A DNA stretch of 64,000 bases from Anaerolineales bacterium (GTDB taxonomy: Bacteria > Chloroflexota > Anaerolineae > Anaerolineales > UBA11579): positions 852,981 through 916,980 of the forward strand of contig JAHBVB010000002.1 in assembly GCA_019637805.1 (NCBI GenBank). The letters run 5' to 3'. Below, piece by piece: positions 1 through 8,320 of this stretch (position 1 is its first letter; each line of letters opens with the position of its first letter). The notes below the pieces were generated by a model, which worked only from the letters and a program-made list of their open reading frames with translations, did no database searches and was not told where the DNA came from. Made by a program: the position numbers and the translations under genes.

Positions 1-378
1 AACCACGGCGTGGGCTGGCAGCAGGATCCGCGTTTGCCGCGCCAGGTCCCGGCCGAAGCCGAAGAGCGCTTTCGCGCCTTCCTGGCCGAATCGCTGCCAG
101 GCATGGCAAAGGCGCCCAAGATCTTTGAGCGCCTTTGCTTCTACTGCGATACTTTCGACGGTGACTTTTGGATTGACCACGACCCGCAACGCCCCGGATT
201 GCTCGTCAGCGCCGGTGGCAGCGGACACGCCTTCAAGTTCACGCCACTGCTCGGCCGGGTCACCGCAGATGTGGTGGAAGGCAAGCCCAATCCCTACGCC
301 ACGCGCTTCGCTTGGCGGGAGCGCGGCGATCTAAAGGCTGAGGAAGCGCGAGCCGCCGGCGAAGGCGTACGCAAATAG
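1..378 (+). CDS. FAD-dependent oxidoreductase (DAO/sarcosine oxidase-like), C-terminal fragment
   Basis: The reading frame is open to the left edge, so only the last 125 residues are seen. The fragment carries the C-terminal hallmark of the DAO/sarcosine oxidase family: a region reading C-Y-C-D-T followed by a Gly-rich GGSGHAFKF stretch and a P-L-L-G segment that in this family closes over the FAD. Known members oxidise N-methylated or other secondary amines with release of H2O2. The substrate cannot be told from the tail alone. The GTG at position 10 is not taken as the start because the frame continues upstream. It converges on the next gene with only 2 bases between the stops. Confidence 0.75.
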   Translation, partial: NHGVGWQQDPRLPRQVPAEAEERFRAFLAESLPGMAKAPKIFERLCFYCDTFDGDFWIDHDPQRPGLLVSAGGSGHAFKFTPLLGRVTADVVEGKPNPYATRFAWRERGDLKAEEARAAGEGVRK

Positions 379-380
379 GC

Positions 381-989
381 CTACCAAAAGAAAAACAAGA
401 AGATCACTGCGGCCAGCAAAACAATCCAAAGCACAGCAAGCAACCAAAACAAGATCGTCAATGGCTTTCCGGCTTGGCTTAGATCAAGCGCGCCGATCTT
501 AAGCTCGTCACCCAAGGGGCTATCAGCCTGGTCAAGCTTCTCTAGTTGGTTCAAGCTGTGAATAGCGCGGAATAGGATAAATAATGGGATGGCATGGATG
601 ATCAACCCCAGATAATCCTCCAGCCAAAAGGCAATGCCAGCATCCATCAGATAGATTACCGCCACAGCCAAATAGATCCACTTGTTTCTGCGCCCCAGCA
701 AGGCGCCCAGCATCAGCACCAGGAAGGTGACCACGTAAATGGCGACCGCCAGGCCGGAGAACAGCAGTTTGAACTCGTCCATGACTTCGGGAAGCATGGC
801 GATCAATACATCCGCGAATTGGGTGAAGCTCAAACCAAAGGCCGCGATCACCGTCGAGCCAAAATAGGTGAGCACCGAGTTCAGCAGCGAGAATGCACCC
901 AGGAATATTAGCCAGGAAGCTGCCGATTGCACCCGGTTAAGGTGACCTTGCTGCTGTTGAATTTGCATGCTTTGTTCATCGAGACTCAT
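381..989 (-). CDS. Hypothetical five-helix membrane protein
   Basis: This 202-residue protein is not one I recognise. It has a short Gln-rich cytosolic-looking N-terminus and about five hydrophobic segments, near residues 24-46, 75-100, 104-122, 126-145 and 178-202. The last segment runs to the C-terminus and is almost purely aliphatic or aromatic. The start is supported by an AGGAGAG ribosome binding site 5 nt upstream. That site lies next to the terminator of the preceding SPFH gene, so the gene may depend on read-through or on a promoter inside that gene. A role at the inner membrane is inferred only from hydrophobicity. Confidence 0.6.
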   Translation of the reverse strand: MSLDEQSMQIQQQQGHLNRVQSAASWLIFLGAFSLLNSVLTYFGSTVIAAFGLSFTQFADVLIAMLPEVMDEFKLLFSGLAVAIYVVTFLVLMLGALLGRRNKWIYLAVAVIYLMDAGIAFWLEDYLGLIIHAIPLFILFRAIHSLNQLEKLDQADSPLGDELKIGALDLSQAGKPLTILFWLLAVLWIVLLAAVIFLFFFW

Positions 990-1002
990 AACGCTCTCCT
1001 AC

Positions 1003-1038
1003 AAAAAAGGCCGCGGCAACCGGGTTGCCGCGGCCTTT
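1003..1038 (-). terminator. Rho-independent terminator of the SPFH operon
   Basis: Perfect 15-bp arms AAAGGCCGCGGCAAC and its complement surround a 3-nt loop. On the minus strand they are followed by a run of six T. It lies 17 nt past the SPFH stop codon. Confidence 0.9.
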
Positions 1039-1054
1039 GAAACTCAACTGTCAG

Positions 1055-2086
1055 TTACTCATCACCACCGAGGAAGGCCTCCAGGTTGGCTTTGGTAATC
1101 CGGTAAGTGCCACCCACCTTTTTGGCCTTAAGATCTTTGCTTTCGATGGCAGCCAGCACATCCTTCTCAGCCACCTTGAGGAAGCCAGCCACTTCAGCGG
1201 TGGTCATCACATCCGGCATGGCGGCCGCGGCCGGGCTGCTCATGGCGCCTTTGAGCGCCTCGCCCATCACTTGGCCAATGCCCACGCCGGCACCGATACC
1301 GGCCGTCAGGCCGGCGCCGCCGCTGGGATTGTTGGCAGCATCGCGCATCGCGTCGGCCGCCTGCAGTTGCGTATAGGTGGCCGTGTCCAGCAAGCCCATA
1401 TCGCGCAGGTCCTCCGCCGTGGTGCGTGCCGGAGTCAAGTTGGCGATCACGAAGCTCTTCAGCACCAAACCACGCGCCTCAAAGTCCGAGGCGGTCTTGG
1501 CACGCACGCCGGCGCTGATTTCTTCCTGGTTGCCGATGATGTCCTGCACCGTGCTGTACTTGCCCTTCATCTCACCCAGCAGGTCAGAGAAGGAGCGCAG
1601 CAAGCGAGAGCGCAGGTCATTTTCGATCTCGGCGGTGTCATACTTACCCTGGGTGCCTACCACCTGGGTCACAAACTGCTGAGGGTCTTCCACCTGATAG
1701 GCATAGGTGCCAAAACCCTGCAGCAACAGCCAACCCAGGCCAATTCCGGGGGTCTGCATCACGATCGGCTGCGGGGTACCCCACTTGCGGTCCAAAAACT
1801 CCCGCATGGAGACAAAATACACCTCAGCCGTGAAGGGGCTACGACCATCAAAAAGCGTACCCAGCAGGTTGACCAGCAGCGGCACGTTGCCCGTAGCGAT
1901 CGTGTGGCGGCCGGGACCAAACACATCCAGCGCTTTGCCATCGCGAAAGAACAGGGCATTCTGGGATTCACGCACGATCACTTGCGAGCCAATACGGAAG
2001 TCACCCGCACCGCTCTCTGGGAAGCGATGTACGATCTCTTCCTTCATCTCATTGGGGTATTCAATTACGTCAAAAATACGAGCCAT
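1055..2086 (-). CDS. SPFH/band-7 domain protein with C-terminal excisionase-type helix-turn-helix
   Basis: The 343-residue protein has an SPFH (band 7) domain over about residues 1-235, similar to the YdjI/virion-core-type SPFH proteins. A Gly/Ala-rich linker covers about 240-290. The C-terminus (about 292-340) reads like a MerR/excisionase HTH: TTAEVAGFLKV, then KKVGGTYRITKANLEAFL, the usual helix-turn-helix plus wing. SPFH proteins normally form oligomeric scaffolds, often at membranes, but no transmembrane segment is seen here. In related proteins the tail is often a zinc ribbon, so the HTH-like tail is unusual. It follows the 2112-2771 gene by 25 bp in the same direction and ends in a strong terminator, so the two form an operon. 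Confidence 0.85.
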   Translation of the reverse strand: MARIFDVIEYPNEMKEEIVHRFPESGAGDFRIGSQVIVRESQNALFFRDGKALDVFGPGRHTIATGNVPLLVNLLGTLFDGRSPFTAEVYFVSMREFLDRKWGTPQPIVMQTPGIGLGWLLLQGFGTYAYQVEDPQQFVTQVVGTQGKYDTAEIENDLRSRLLRSFSDLLGEMKGKYSTVQDIIGNQEEISAGVRAKTASDFEARGLVLKSFVIANLTPARTTAEDLRDMGLLDTATYTQLQAADAMRDAANNPSGGAGLTAGIGAGVGIGQVMGEALKGAMSSPAAAAMPDVMTTAEVAGFLKVAEKDVLAAIESKDLKAKKVGGTYRITKANLEAFLGGDE

Positions 2087-2111
2087 TTCTCCTCCAACAG
2101 AATGTCAACAA

Positions 2112-2771
2112 TTATTCAGCCGCTGCTGAGTCGTCTGCATCTGCCTCGGCATCCATCACCGAGCCCACAGATGTCGGTGCATCATCCGCGGCAGGGACTT
2201 CAGCCTCGGCCGCGGGCGCAGCTTCAGCCGCATCGCCCTCACCCGTGGCAATGCTCGCCTCTTCGGTGATCACTGCGCGGCGGCCCTCGAAAGTGGCCAC
2301 CAGATCACGGCTCAGATCGATCAAGGCCCGCACCGGCGCAGCCAGCTCGTCGCCACCCACCGCCGCGCGCACAGCCTCCACAGCAGCGCTGATCTCATCA
2401 GCCCGGGAAACCAGCGCCAGGTCGAATTCATACAAGCGCTGCAATTCGGGCGATTTGATCTTGATCGCATCGAAGAAGCCGGTGTTGCCATAGCTAGCCG
2501 TGCGCACTTTGTCGATGAACGTGCGCAGCTTGGTGGCAGCCTCTTCTATGTCATCAATCAGGTCAAAAGCGCCGTTATTGGCCAGGTCCTTTTGCACGTT
2601 GGTGACCTGCTTCCAGATCTGCTCGTAGCTGTCTGCAATCGACTCGCGCAGGATCTTGTCAGCCGCACGCCGATTTTCGCGCTCAACATATCCACTAAAG
2701 CCGGGAATCTTTCCCGCCAAACGGCGAAAAATATCCTGATCGGCGTTTACTTGATCGTATAAATCTGCCAT
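2112..2771 (-). CDS. Hypothetical helical protein, partner of the SPFH protein
   Basis: This 219-residue protein is predicted mostly helical from its heptad-like charged sequence. It begins MADLYDQVNADQDIF and ends in an Ala/Asp/Glu-rich low-complexity tail of about 45 residues. The start is chosen at 2771 because GAGGAG lies 7 nt upstream; the longer open frame has no such support. A minus-strand TATAAT at 2816-2811 may be its -10 box. It is the first gene of a two-gene operon with the SPFH protein. PspA-like helical partners are known for some SPFH operons (for example Bacillus ydjF-ydjI), but I cannot assign this protein to PspA from sequence. Confidence 0.65.
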   Translation of the reverse strand: MADLYDQVNADQDIFRRLAGKIPGFSGYVERENRRAADKILRESIADSYEQIWKQVTNVQKDLANNGAFDLIDDIEEAATKLRTFIDKVRTASYGNTGFFDAIKIKSPELQRLYEFDLALVSRADEISAAVEAVRAAVGGDELAAPVRALIDLSRDLVATFEGRRAVITEEASIATGEGDAAEAAPAAEAEVPAADDAPTSVGSVMDAEADADDSAAAE

Positions 2772-2904
2772 TTTTATCTCCTCAACTTGGGCGCATCCGC
2801 ACCTGGAATCATTATACATGAAGACGATATGCATATTGTTAGCGCCCCTGAATACCTCCGGATGGTAAAATGCCAACAACTTCTCCCCGTTTCTGAGGAT
2901 GCAT

Positions 2905-4326
2905 ATGAATAACGAAGCTTTGAATAAAGTGTTCCACGCCCTGGGCAACAGCATTGACTATAGCGACGGCAAAGTCACCATCAAAGATGAGGCCACCGTT
3001 CGCAGTCAGATCGGCAGCCTGGTGGAACTGTCTGCCCTGGGCAGCAAGGCTGAGCAATCCTGGGCGCGTTACATTGTGCGCTTGCTGGCTGTAGAGCTTG
3101 GCGCCTTCCCAGCAAGCATCCATGAACTCTACATCGCCCGCGGCCGCGGGGATGTCCCCCCCACTTTCACCGTGCCGGCTATGAACCTGCGTGCCCTCTC
3201 GCACGACGCGGCCCGTTGCGTATTCCGCGTGGCCAAAGACATCGACGCGGGAGCCTTCATATTCGAGATCGCTCGTTCAGAGATCGGCTACACCGAGCAG
3301 CGCCCTGCGGAATACGCCACCAATATTCTGGCAGCCGCCATCGCTGAGGGCTATCAGGGTCCGGTCTTCATCCAGGGCGACCATTTCCAGATCTCGGCCA
3401 AGCGTTACAAAGAGGACCCCGCCAAGGAAATTGCCGCAGTGGAAGAGCTGACGGTGGAGGCCATGCAAGCCGGTTTTCTAAATATTGATATTGACACCTC
3501 CACCTTGGTAGACATTAATCAGGTCGGCGAACCAGCTCAGCAGCGTTTGAACTCTGAGCTTTCGGCCCATTTCACTCACTTCATCCGCCAGCACGAACCG
3601 GCCGGTGTCACGGTCTCCGTCGGCGGAGAGATCGGCGAAGTGGGCGGCCGCAATTCCAACGAAGCGGAATTGCGCGCCTATGTGGACGGCTTCCAAACCA
3701 AGCTCGACGAATTGGGCAGCGGCCAGGCGGGGCTCAGCAAGATCAGCATCCAGACCGGCACGTCCCACGGTGGCGTGGTGCTGCCCGACGGCAGCGTCGC
3801 CAAGGTGAAAGTGGACTTCGACACGCTGCTGAACCTGAGCCGTGTGGCGCGCAATGAATATGGCTTTGCTGGCGCCGTACAGCACGGCGCTTCGACCCTG
3901 CCCGAGGATGCCTTTGGTAAGTTCGTGGAGGCGGAAGCTTGCGAAGTACACCTGGCCACTAACTTCCAGAACATTCTCTACTCAAGCGTTCCCCAAGCGC
4001 TCTTGGCTGAGGTCTACGCCTACATCGACGAAAAATACGCCGAGGATCGCAAGCCCGAACAGACGGACGAACAGTTCCATTACGAAAACCGCAAGCGCGC
4101 CCTGGGGCCTTTCAAGGCCAAGCTCATGCAGCTTTCTGAGGGCGAAAAAGAAGCCATCTTCCAGGCCTGGGAAGAACAGTTCCGCATGCTTTTCGGGCAT
4201 CTGGCTATCGCCGGTACACGCAAGTATGTGGATGAATTTGTCTCCCGCACCTATCCAGAGGTAACGCGGGCCTTCTATTTCGGCGAAGAAGTCGAACAAG
4301 AAGAAGTCAAGGACCTTGCAGACTAA
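2905..4326 (+). CDS. Class II (zinc) aldolase family protein, long form
   Basis: The 473-residue protein belongs to the class II fructose-/tagatose-bisphosphate aldolase fold. QGDHF near residue 155 carries the first zinc-site Asp-His. QHGASTLP and HLATNFQN further on match the other metal and phosphate loops. Usual class II aldolases have 280-360 residues, so this is an enlarged variant with a C-terminal extension rich in charged helices. The substrate is therefore uncertain; a ketose bisphosphate is likely. ATG 2905 is preferred over ATG 2899 because GAGG at 2895-2898 sits 6 nt before it. TAAAAT at 2866-2871 is a likely -10 box. The stop overlaps the start of the Nudix gene by 11 nt. Confidence 0.8.
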   Translation: MNNEALNKVFHALGNSIDYSDGKVTIKDEATVRSQIGSLVELSALGSKAEQSWARYIVRLLAVELGAFPASIHELYIARGRGDVPPTFTVPAMNLRALSHDAARCVFRVAKDIDAGAFIFEIARSEIGYTEQRPAEYATNILAAAIAEGYQGPVFIQGDHFQISAKRYKEDPAKEIAAVEELTVEAMQAGFLNIDIDTSTLVDINQVGEPAQQRLNSELSAHFTHFIRQHEPAGVTVSVGGEIGEVGGRNSNEAELRAYVDGFQTKLDELGSGQAGLSKISIQTGTSHGGVVLPDGSVAKVKVDFDTLLNLSRVARNEYGFAGAVQHGASTLPEDAFGKFVEAEACEVHLATNFQNILYSSVPQALLAEVYAYIDEKYAEDRKPEQTDEQFHYENRKRALGPFKAKLMQLSEGEKEAIFQAWEEQFRMLFGHLAIAGTRKYVDEFVSRTYPEVTRAFYFGEEVEQEEVKDLAD

Positions 4327-4822
4327 CCCTCAGGCCTTTGACAGCCGCCGCTACCAGGTCATTCCTCGCGTGCTGGTTTTCGTTAGCCGCGGGGATGAGG
4401 TTCTGATGATGAAACGCGCCGCCGACCGGCGCGTTTTCCCCGGCCAGTACAATGGCCTGGGCGGCCATGTGGAAGTGGGCGAAAGCGTGCTGGCGGCTGC
4501 CCGGCGTGAAGTCCTGGAGGAGAGTGGGCTGCACGCCGCAGATCTATGGCTATGCGCAGTAGTGGCGATTGATACAGGTACTCCCCATACCGGCATCGTG
4601 ATGTGGGTTTTTCGGGGCAGCGCCGAAGGCGAACCCAGCTCCACGCCAGAGGGCGAAAATGCCTGGATCCCCCGCGACCAATTGGCTAGCCTGCCGATGG
4701 TCGAGGACATCCCGGTGCTTTTGCCCAAGATCTTGGATATGCAGCCTGGCGATGCCCCACTCTGGGCTCATTACAGCTACACGCCGGACGGCCAACTGCA
4801 GATGCACTTCGAAGCTCCCTAA
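4316..4822 (+). CDS. NUDIX hydrolase
   Basis: The 168-residue protein has a full Nudix box, with GHVEVGES followed by RREVLEESGL, which fits the pattern G-x5-E-x7-R-E-hydrophobic-x-E-E-x-G. This box binds Mg2+ and cleaves nucleoside diphosphates linked to other groups. The RVFPGQYNGLGG approach is typical of 8-oxo-dGTP/MutT-like members, but substrate specificity is not visible. The start is a TTG at 4316 with AAGG just upstream. It overlaps the end of the aldolase gene, so translation is probably coupled. Confidence 0.85.
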   Translation: MQTNPQAFDSRRYQVIPRVLVFVSRGDEVLMMKRAADRRVFPGQYNGLGGHVEVGESVLAAARREVLEESGLHAADLWLCAVVAIDTGTPHTGIVMWVFRGSAEGEPSSTPEGENAWIPRDQLASLPMVEDIPVLLPKILDMQPGDAPLWAHYSYTPDGQLQMHFEAP

Positions 4823-4831
4823 ACACACCGC

Positions 4832-5845
4832 ATGACTCTAAACACCTACCGCAACGAAATGCTGCCTATGGTCGAAGAAGCGCTAAAGGCAGCTACGCAG
4901 CCCGCCAATACCCCCGGCCAGGAAGTGCTCTATGGCATGCTCAGCTATCACATGGGTTGGGAGGGCCTGGGCGCCGGCCCCAAGGCGGCCGGCAAACGCG
5001 TGCGCTCCATCCTGCTGCTGCTCTCCTGCGCCGCCGCCGGTGGCAACTGGCGTGCGGCCCTGCCCGCGGCCGCGGCCGTGGAACTGCTGCACAACTTCTC
5101 GCTGATCCATGATGACATTCAGGACAAGAGCGACCTGCGCCGCGGCCGCCCCACGCTGTGGGCGCTGCACGGCACCGCCCAGGCCATTAATGCCGGCGAT
5201 GCCATGTTCGCCCTGGCTCACATCAGCTTGGAGAGCCTCGAGGACAGCGCCAACCAGGCCATCTACGCCGCCGCCGCCAAGCTGCTGGCGCGCACCAGCT
5301 TGCAGCTGACCCAGGGACAATACCTGGACATGGCCTATGAAACCGTGGAGAACCCGGGCGTTGAAGCCTATTGGCCGATGATCTGGGGTAAGACCGCCGT
5401 GCTCATCCGCGCCTGCACGGACTTGGGGGCGCGGATTGCCGGGCTAACTGGCCGCGAACTGAAAGCCTATATGCTCTTTGGCGAAAAGCTGGGCCTGGCC
5501 TACCAGGTCTATGATGATCTACTCGGCATCTGGGGCGACCCGGACGAAATGGGCAAGTCAGCGCACACCGATCTACTCAGCGGCAAGAAGTCCCTGCCCG
5601 TTTTGTTTGGCCTGGAAAACAAAGGCCGCTTCGCCAGCCGTTGGCAGGAAGGCGGCATTCCAGAGGAGCAAGTAGCGGAATTTGCCCGCCTGCTGGAAGA
5701 AGAAGGCGCACAGCAGTTCACCCGCCAGAAGGCCGCTCAACTCACCGAAGAAGCCCTGGAGGCGCTGCGCGCTGCCAAGCCCCTGGAGACCGCCGGCGAA
5801 GCCTTGATGGCTCTGGCCCAGGAACTGGGCCACCGCAGTCTCTAA
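4832..5845 (+). CDS. Polyprenyl (geranylgeranyl-type) diphosphate synthase
   Basis: This 337-residue trans-prenyltransferase condenses isopentenyl diphosphate with an allylic diphosphate. The first aspartate-rich motif is DDIQD at residues 94-98, followed by the RRGRPT loop. The second is the DDLLGIWGD segment starting near residue 228. Both bind the Mg2+ that holds the diphosphate. Chain length cannot be fixed from sequence alone. The start is 9 nt behind the Nudix stop, in an aldolase-Nudix-prenyltransferase operon. Its TAA stop shares bases with the stop of hemW, which runs in the opposite direction. Confidence 0.88.
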   Translation: MTLNTYRNEMLPMVEEALKAATQPANTPGQEVLYGMLSYHMGWEGLGAGPKAAGKRVRSILLLLSCAAAGGNWRAALPAAAAVELLHNFSLIHDDIQDKSDLRRGRPTLWALHGTAQAINAGDAMFALAHISLESLEDSANQAIYAAAAKLLARTSLQLTQGQYLDMAYETVENPGVEAYWPMIWGKTAVLIRACTDLGARIAGLTGRELKAYMLFGEKLGLAYQVYDDLLGIWGDPDEMGKSAHTDLLSGKKSLPVLFGLENKGRFASRWQEGGIPEEQVAEFARLLEEEGAQQFTRQKAAQLTEEALEALRAAKPLETAGEALMALAQELGHRSL

Positions 5846-7026
5846 ATAAACTCTACGAACACCTGGTTACCCAACAGGCGCCCCCGCTGACTAAGGCGGA
5901 TGCCTGCTTGTTCACCATTCATGCGCTCCAGCAAGCCAGACTGGGTCAGCTGACGTATCTCCCGCCCGTAGACATCATCCAGCGACTGGCCGAAGCGCTG
6001 CGAAAAGCTGCTTTGCGAGACCCCTTCGTGGATCAGGCGCAGCCCCATCATCATCACTTCGCCCATCTCATCCCGCGGCTCCAAAGCCGTCAGGTTGACG
6101 GTCGCCGGCGTGCGCGGGAACTCCAGCGCGGCGCCCTCACGCAGTCGCTTGATGTAGGCGGCCGGCGCCAGCACGTTGGCAGTGCGCTTGCCGCCCAGGA
6201 ACCCGTGGGCGCCGGCGCCCAGGCCGGCGTAAGGCAGGCTGCGCCAATACTGCAAGTTGTGCTTGCAAGCCAGCAATCCACCGCTGGAATCGCGCCGCGC
6301 CCAATTGGAGATCTCGTATTGCGCGTAGCCGGCGGCGGCCAGGCGATCGGCGGCCAATTCGTACATGTCGGCCGCCAGATCGGCATCCAGGTCCGGCAAC
6401 AAGCCACGGGCGGCCATGTCCTTGAAAGGCGTGCCGTGCTCAATGGTCAGGGCATAGAGTGAGAGGTGTTCCGGGGCCAGCTGTATGGCCAGTTCCACAT
6501 TGCGCTGCCAGGAGTGCAACGACTGACCCGGCAAGCCAAAGATCCAGTCCAGGTTCAGGTTGTCGAACCCGGTCTGGCGCGCGCACTCTACCGCTTGGAT
6601 CACGTCGATAAAGTCGTGTTCACGCTCCAGCAGGCGCAGTTCCTCCGGGCTGGAAGACTGCACCCCGAAACTTAGGCGGTTTATCCCGGCGGCGCGCAGC
6701 CCCTGCAGTTTTTGCCGGTCCAACGTGCCGGGGTTGGCCTCCAGGGTGATCTCAGCATCCGCAGCGAGGTCGTATGCCTCCGCCAGCGTTTGCAAGATGG
6801 CCGCCACGGTCTTGGGCGGCAGCAACGAAGGCGTGCCGCCGCCAAAAAAGATGGTGTGCACCTTCAGTCGTTCCGGGGTGGCCTGAGCCAGTAAGCGCGC
6901 TTCTTGTTGCAGCGCGTCTGCATAGGCGGGCATCAGCGCCTCCAGACCTGCGTAGGTGTTGAAGTCGCAGTAACCGCAACGATGGGTGCAAAAGGGGATG
7001 TGCAAATACAGGCTGACAGGCAGCAT
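5842..7026 (-). CDS. hemW: Radical SAM protein HemW (heme chaperone, formerly HemN-like)
   Basis: The 394-residue protein starts MLPVSLYLHIPFC with cysteines 13, 17 and 20 for the [4Fe-4S] cluster. They are followed by D-F rather than C-x, which separates HemW from the true coproporphyrinogen oxidase HemN. GGGTPSLL is the SAM-binding GGxTP motif. HemW inserts heme into respiratory enzymes in known bacteria. The start is set at 7026 because a minus-strand TATACT (7038-7033) ends exactly 6 nt upstream and there is no ribosome binding site, so the mRNA is probably leaderless. The upstream in-frame start at 7107 would run into the divergent gene. Confidence 0.88.
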   Translation of the reverse strand: MLPVSLYLHIPFCTHRCGYCDFNTYAGLEALMPAYADALQQEARLLAQATPERLKVHTIFFGGGTPSLLPPKTVAAILQTLAEAYDLAADAEITLEANPGTLDRQKLQGLRAAGINRLSFGVQSSSPEELRLLEREHDFIDVIQAVECARQTGFDNLNLDWIFGLPGQSLHSWQRNVELAIQLAPEHLSLYALTIEHGTPFKDMAARGLLPDLDADLAADMYELAADRLAAAGYAQYEISNWARRDSSGGLLACKHNLQYWRSLPYAGLGAGAHGFLGGKRTANVLAPAAYIKRLREGAALEFPRTPATVNLTALEPRDEMGEVMMMGLRLIHEGVSQSSFSQRFGQSLDDVYGREIRQLTQSGLLERMNGEQAGIRLSQRGRLLGNQVFVEFI

Positions 7027-7032
7027 GAAATC

Positions 7033-7078
7033 AGTATAACCTTGGCTTGACACATATCCATGCGGCTCTTGGTATAAT
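7033..7078. promoter_or_regulatory. Divergent promoters of hemW and the LysM protein gene
   Basis: On the minus strand TATACT (7038-7033) serves hemW. On the plus strand TTGACA (7047-7052) and TATAAT (7073-7078) are 20 nt apart, and the ATG is 15 nt past the -10 box. Confidence 0.6.
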
Positions 7079-7093
7079 CCGCCCGCTTTCCCT

Positions 7094-8260
7094 ATGACAG
7101 CCGACAATCCCCGTTCTACACCGACAAAAGTCTGCCCCTCCTGCGGAACCCGGGTGAGCGAACGCTCCCCGCGTTGCCTGGTTTGCGGCCATCAATTCGA
7201 CCAGGGCAGCAAGACCCCCTTGGTGCGGACGCCCGCCGCCGGGCGCACGCAGCCTCAGGTCGTGCTCAGCATCCCCATCGCCATCGGCTTGCTGGCATTT
7301 GTGCTCTTGCTGCTGGGCGGTTTGGTCTACTTTGCGTTATCGCCAAGCGGAACCGCAGCAGAGGACGCTGAGCTCGTGGCCAACGAAAGTGCTACTCCGA
7401 CGCTGTCACCCACGCCAGAGACGCCCACGCCAACCTCCACTCCGCAGCCCACCAATACGCCGTTGAGCTACACGGTGCAGGCCCTGGATACTTGTGGCGG
7501 CATCGCCTTTGCTTTCAACATCCAACCGCAAGACATCATTCTGGCCAACGCGCTTAATGCCAACTGTGGGTTGAGCATTGGCCAGGTGCTCAGCATTCCC
7601 CAACCCACCTTCACCCCAACGCCGTTGGCCACAGCCACTCTCAGCGAGCTGGAAGCAACCATCGCCGCCTGCGAGACCCGCAGCCACGTCGTTCAAGAGG
7701 GCGAAACCCTCAGCCTGATCGCCTTGACCTTTGGTGTGCCGATGGAAGCCATTATGGAGTGGAACTCGCTGACTTCGGATGTGGCTTTCCTCGGTCAGCG
7801 GCTTTCCATCCCGATGTGCGAGCGCACCTTTGTGGGTGTAGCCACAGTGACACCCACGGTGGCCCCGCCCTATCCAGCCCCCGAGCCGCTGCTGCCGGCC
7901 AACGGCTCCCCATTCGACTCCTCCAGCAGCACGGTGACGCTGCAATGGTCCTCGGTCGGCGCCCTGCGCGGCAACGAGTACTACCAGGTCACGGTCACCG
8001 ACATCACCGGCGGCCAGAACCGCCAAACCATCGGGCATGTCAAGGACACTACTTTCACCGTCCCGGCCAACTTCCGGCCCAGCACCGGCCAGCCGCACAT
8101 CTTTAGCTGGCAGGTGGTGCCCGTGGCTCAGATCGGCGTGGATGCCGATGGCCTGCCGGTCTACATTGCCGGCGGCCCCTCCAGCGAAATGCGCTTCTTC
8201 TCCTGGAACGGTGGAGCCGGCGGCGGTGCGCCTGCCGCCACTGCTACGCCCACACCATAG
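7094..8260 (+). CDS. Membrane-anchored protein with zinc ribbon and two LysM domains
   Basis: The 388-residue protein starts with a zinc ribbon (C14, C17, C28, C31). One hydrophobic segment lies around residues 55-80, followed by a Thr/Pro-rich spacer. Two LysM repeats follow near 128-172 and 201-245; each starts with Y/H-x-V and ends in G-Q-x-L-S-I-P. A beta-rich Ig-like segment of about 110 residues and a Thr/Pro tail complete it. LysM binds peptidoglycan or related glycans, so the large part should be outside the membrane and the zinc ribbon inside. The gene has only a very short leader and no ribosome binding site. It stands alone and ends at a shared terminator. Confidence 0.8.
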   Translation: MTADNPRSTPTKVCPSCGTRVSERSPRCLVCGHQFDQGSKTPLVRTPAAGRTQPQVVLSIPIAIGLLAFVLLLLGGLVYFALSPSGTAAEDAELVANESATPTLSPTPETPTPTSTPQPTNTPLSYTVQALDTCGGIAFAFNIQPQDIILANALNANCGLSIGQVLSIPQPTFTPTPLATATLSELEATIAACETRSHVVQEGETLSLIALTFGVPMEAIMEWNSLTSDVAFLGQRLSIPMCERTFVGVATVTPTVAPPYPAPEPLLPANGSPFDSSSSTVTLQWSSVGALRGNEYYQVTVTDITGGQNRQTIGHVKDTTFTVPANFRPSTGQPHIFSWQVVPVAQIGVDADGLPVYIAGGPSSEMRFFSWNGGAGGGAPAATATPTP

Positions 8261-8272
8261 CCAAAAACCATA

Positions 8273-8303
8273 CAAAAAGACCTCCCGTTGGGAGGTCTTT
8301 TTT
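8273..8303. terminator. Bidirectional terminator between the LysM gene and gltA
   Basis: AAAAAGACCTCCC, loop GTTG, then GGAGGTCTTTTTT. T runs are present on both strands, serving two converging genes. Confidence 0.92.
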
Positions 8304-8320
8304 GTATTTGTGTGGTTGAG

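Noticed and set aside
1025..2269. 414-residue plus-strand frame across the SPFH gene
   Set aside because: It is antisense to a well-supported gene with its own terminator and operon partner. Its protein has shadow-like composition.
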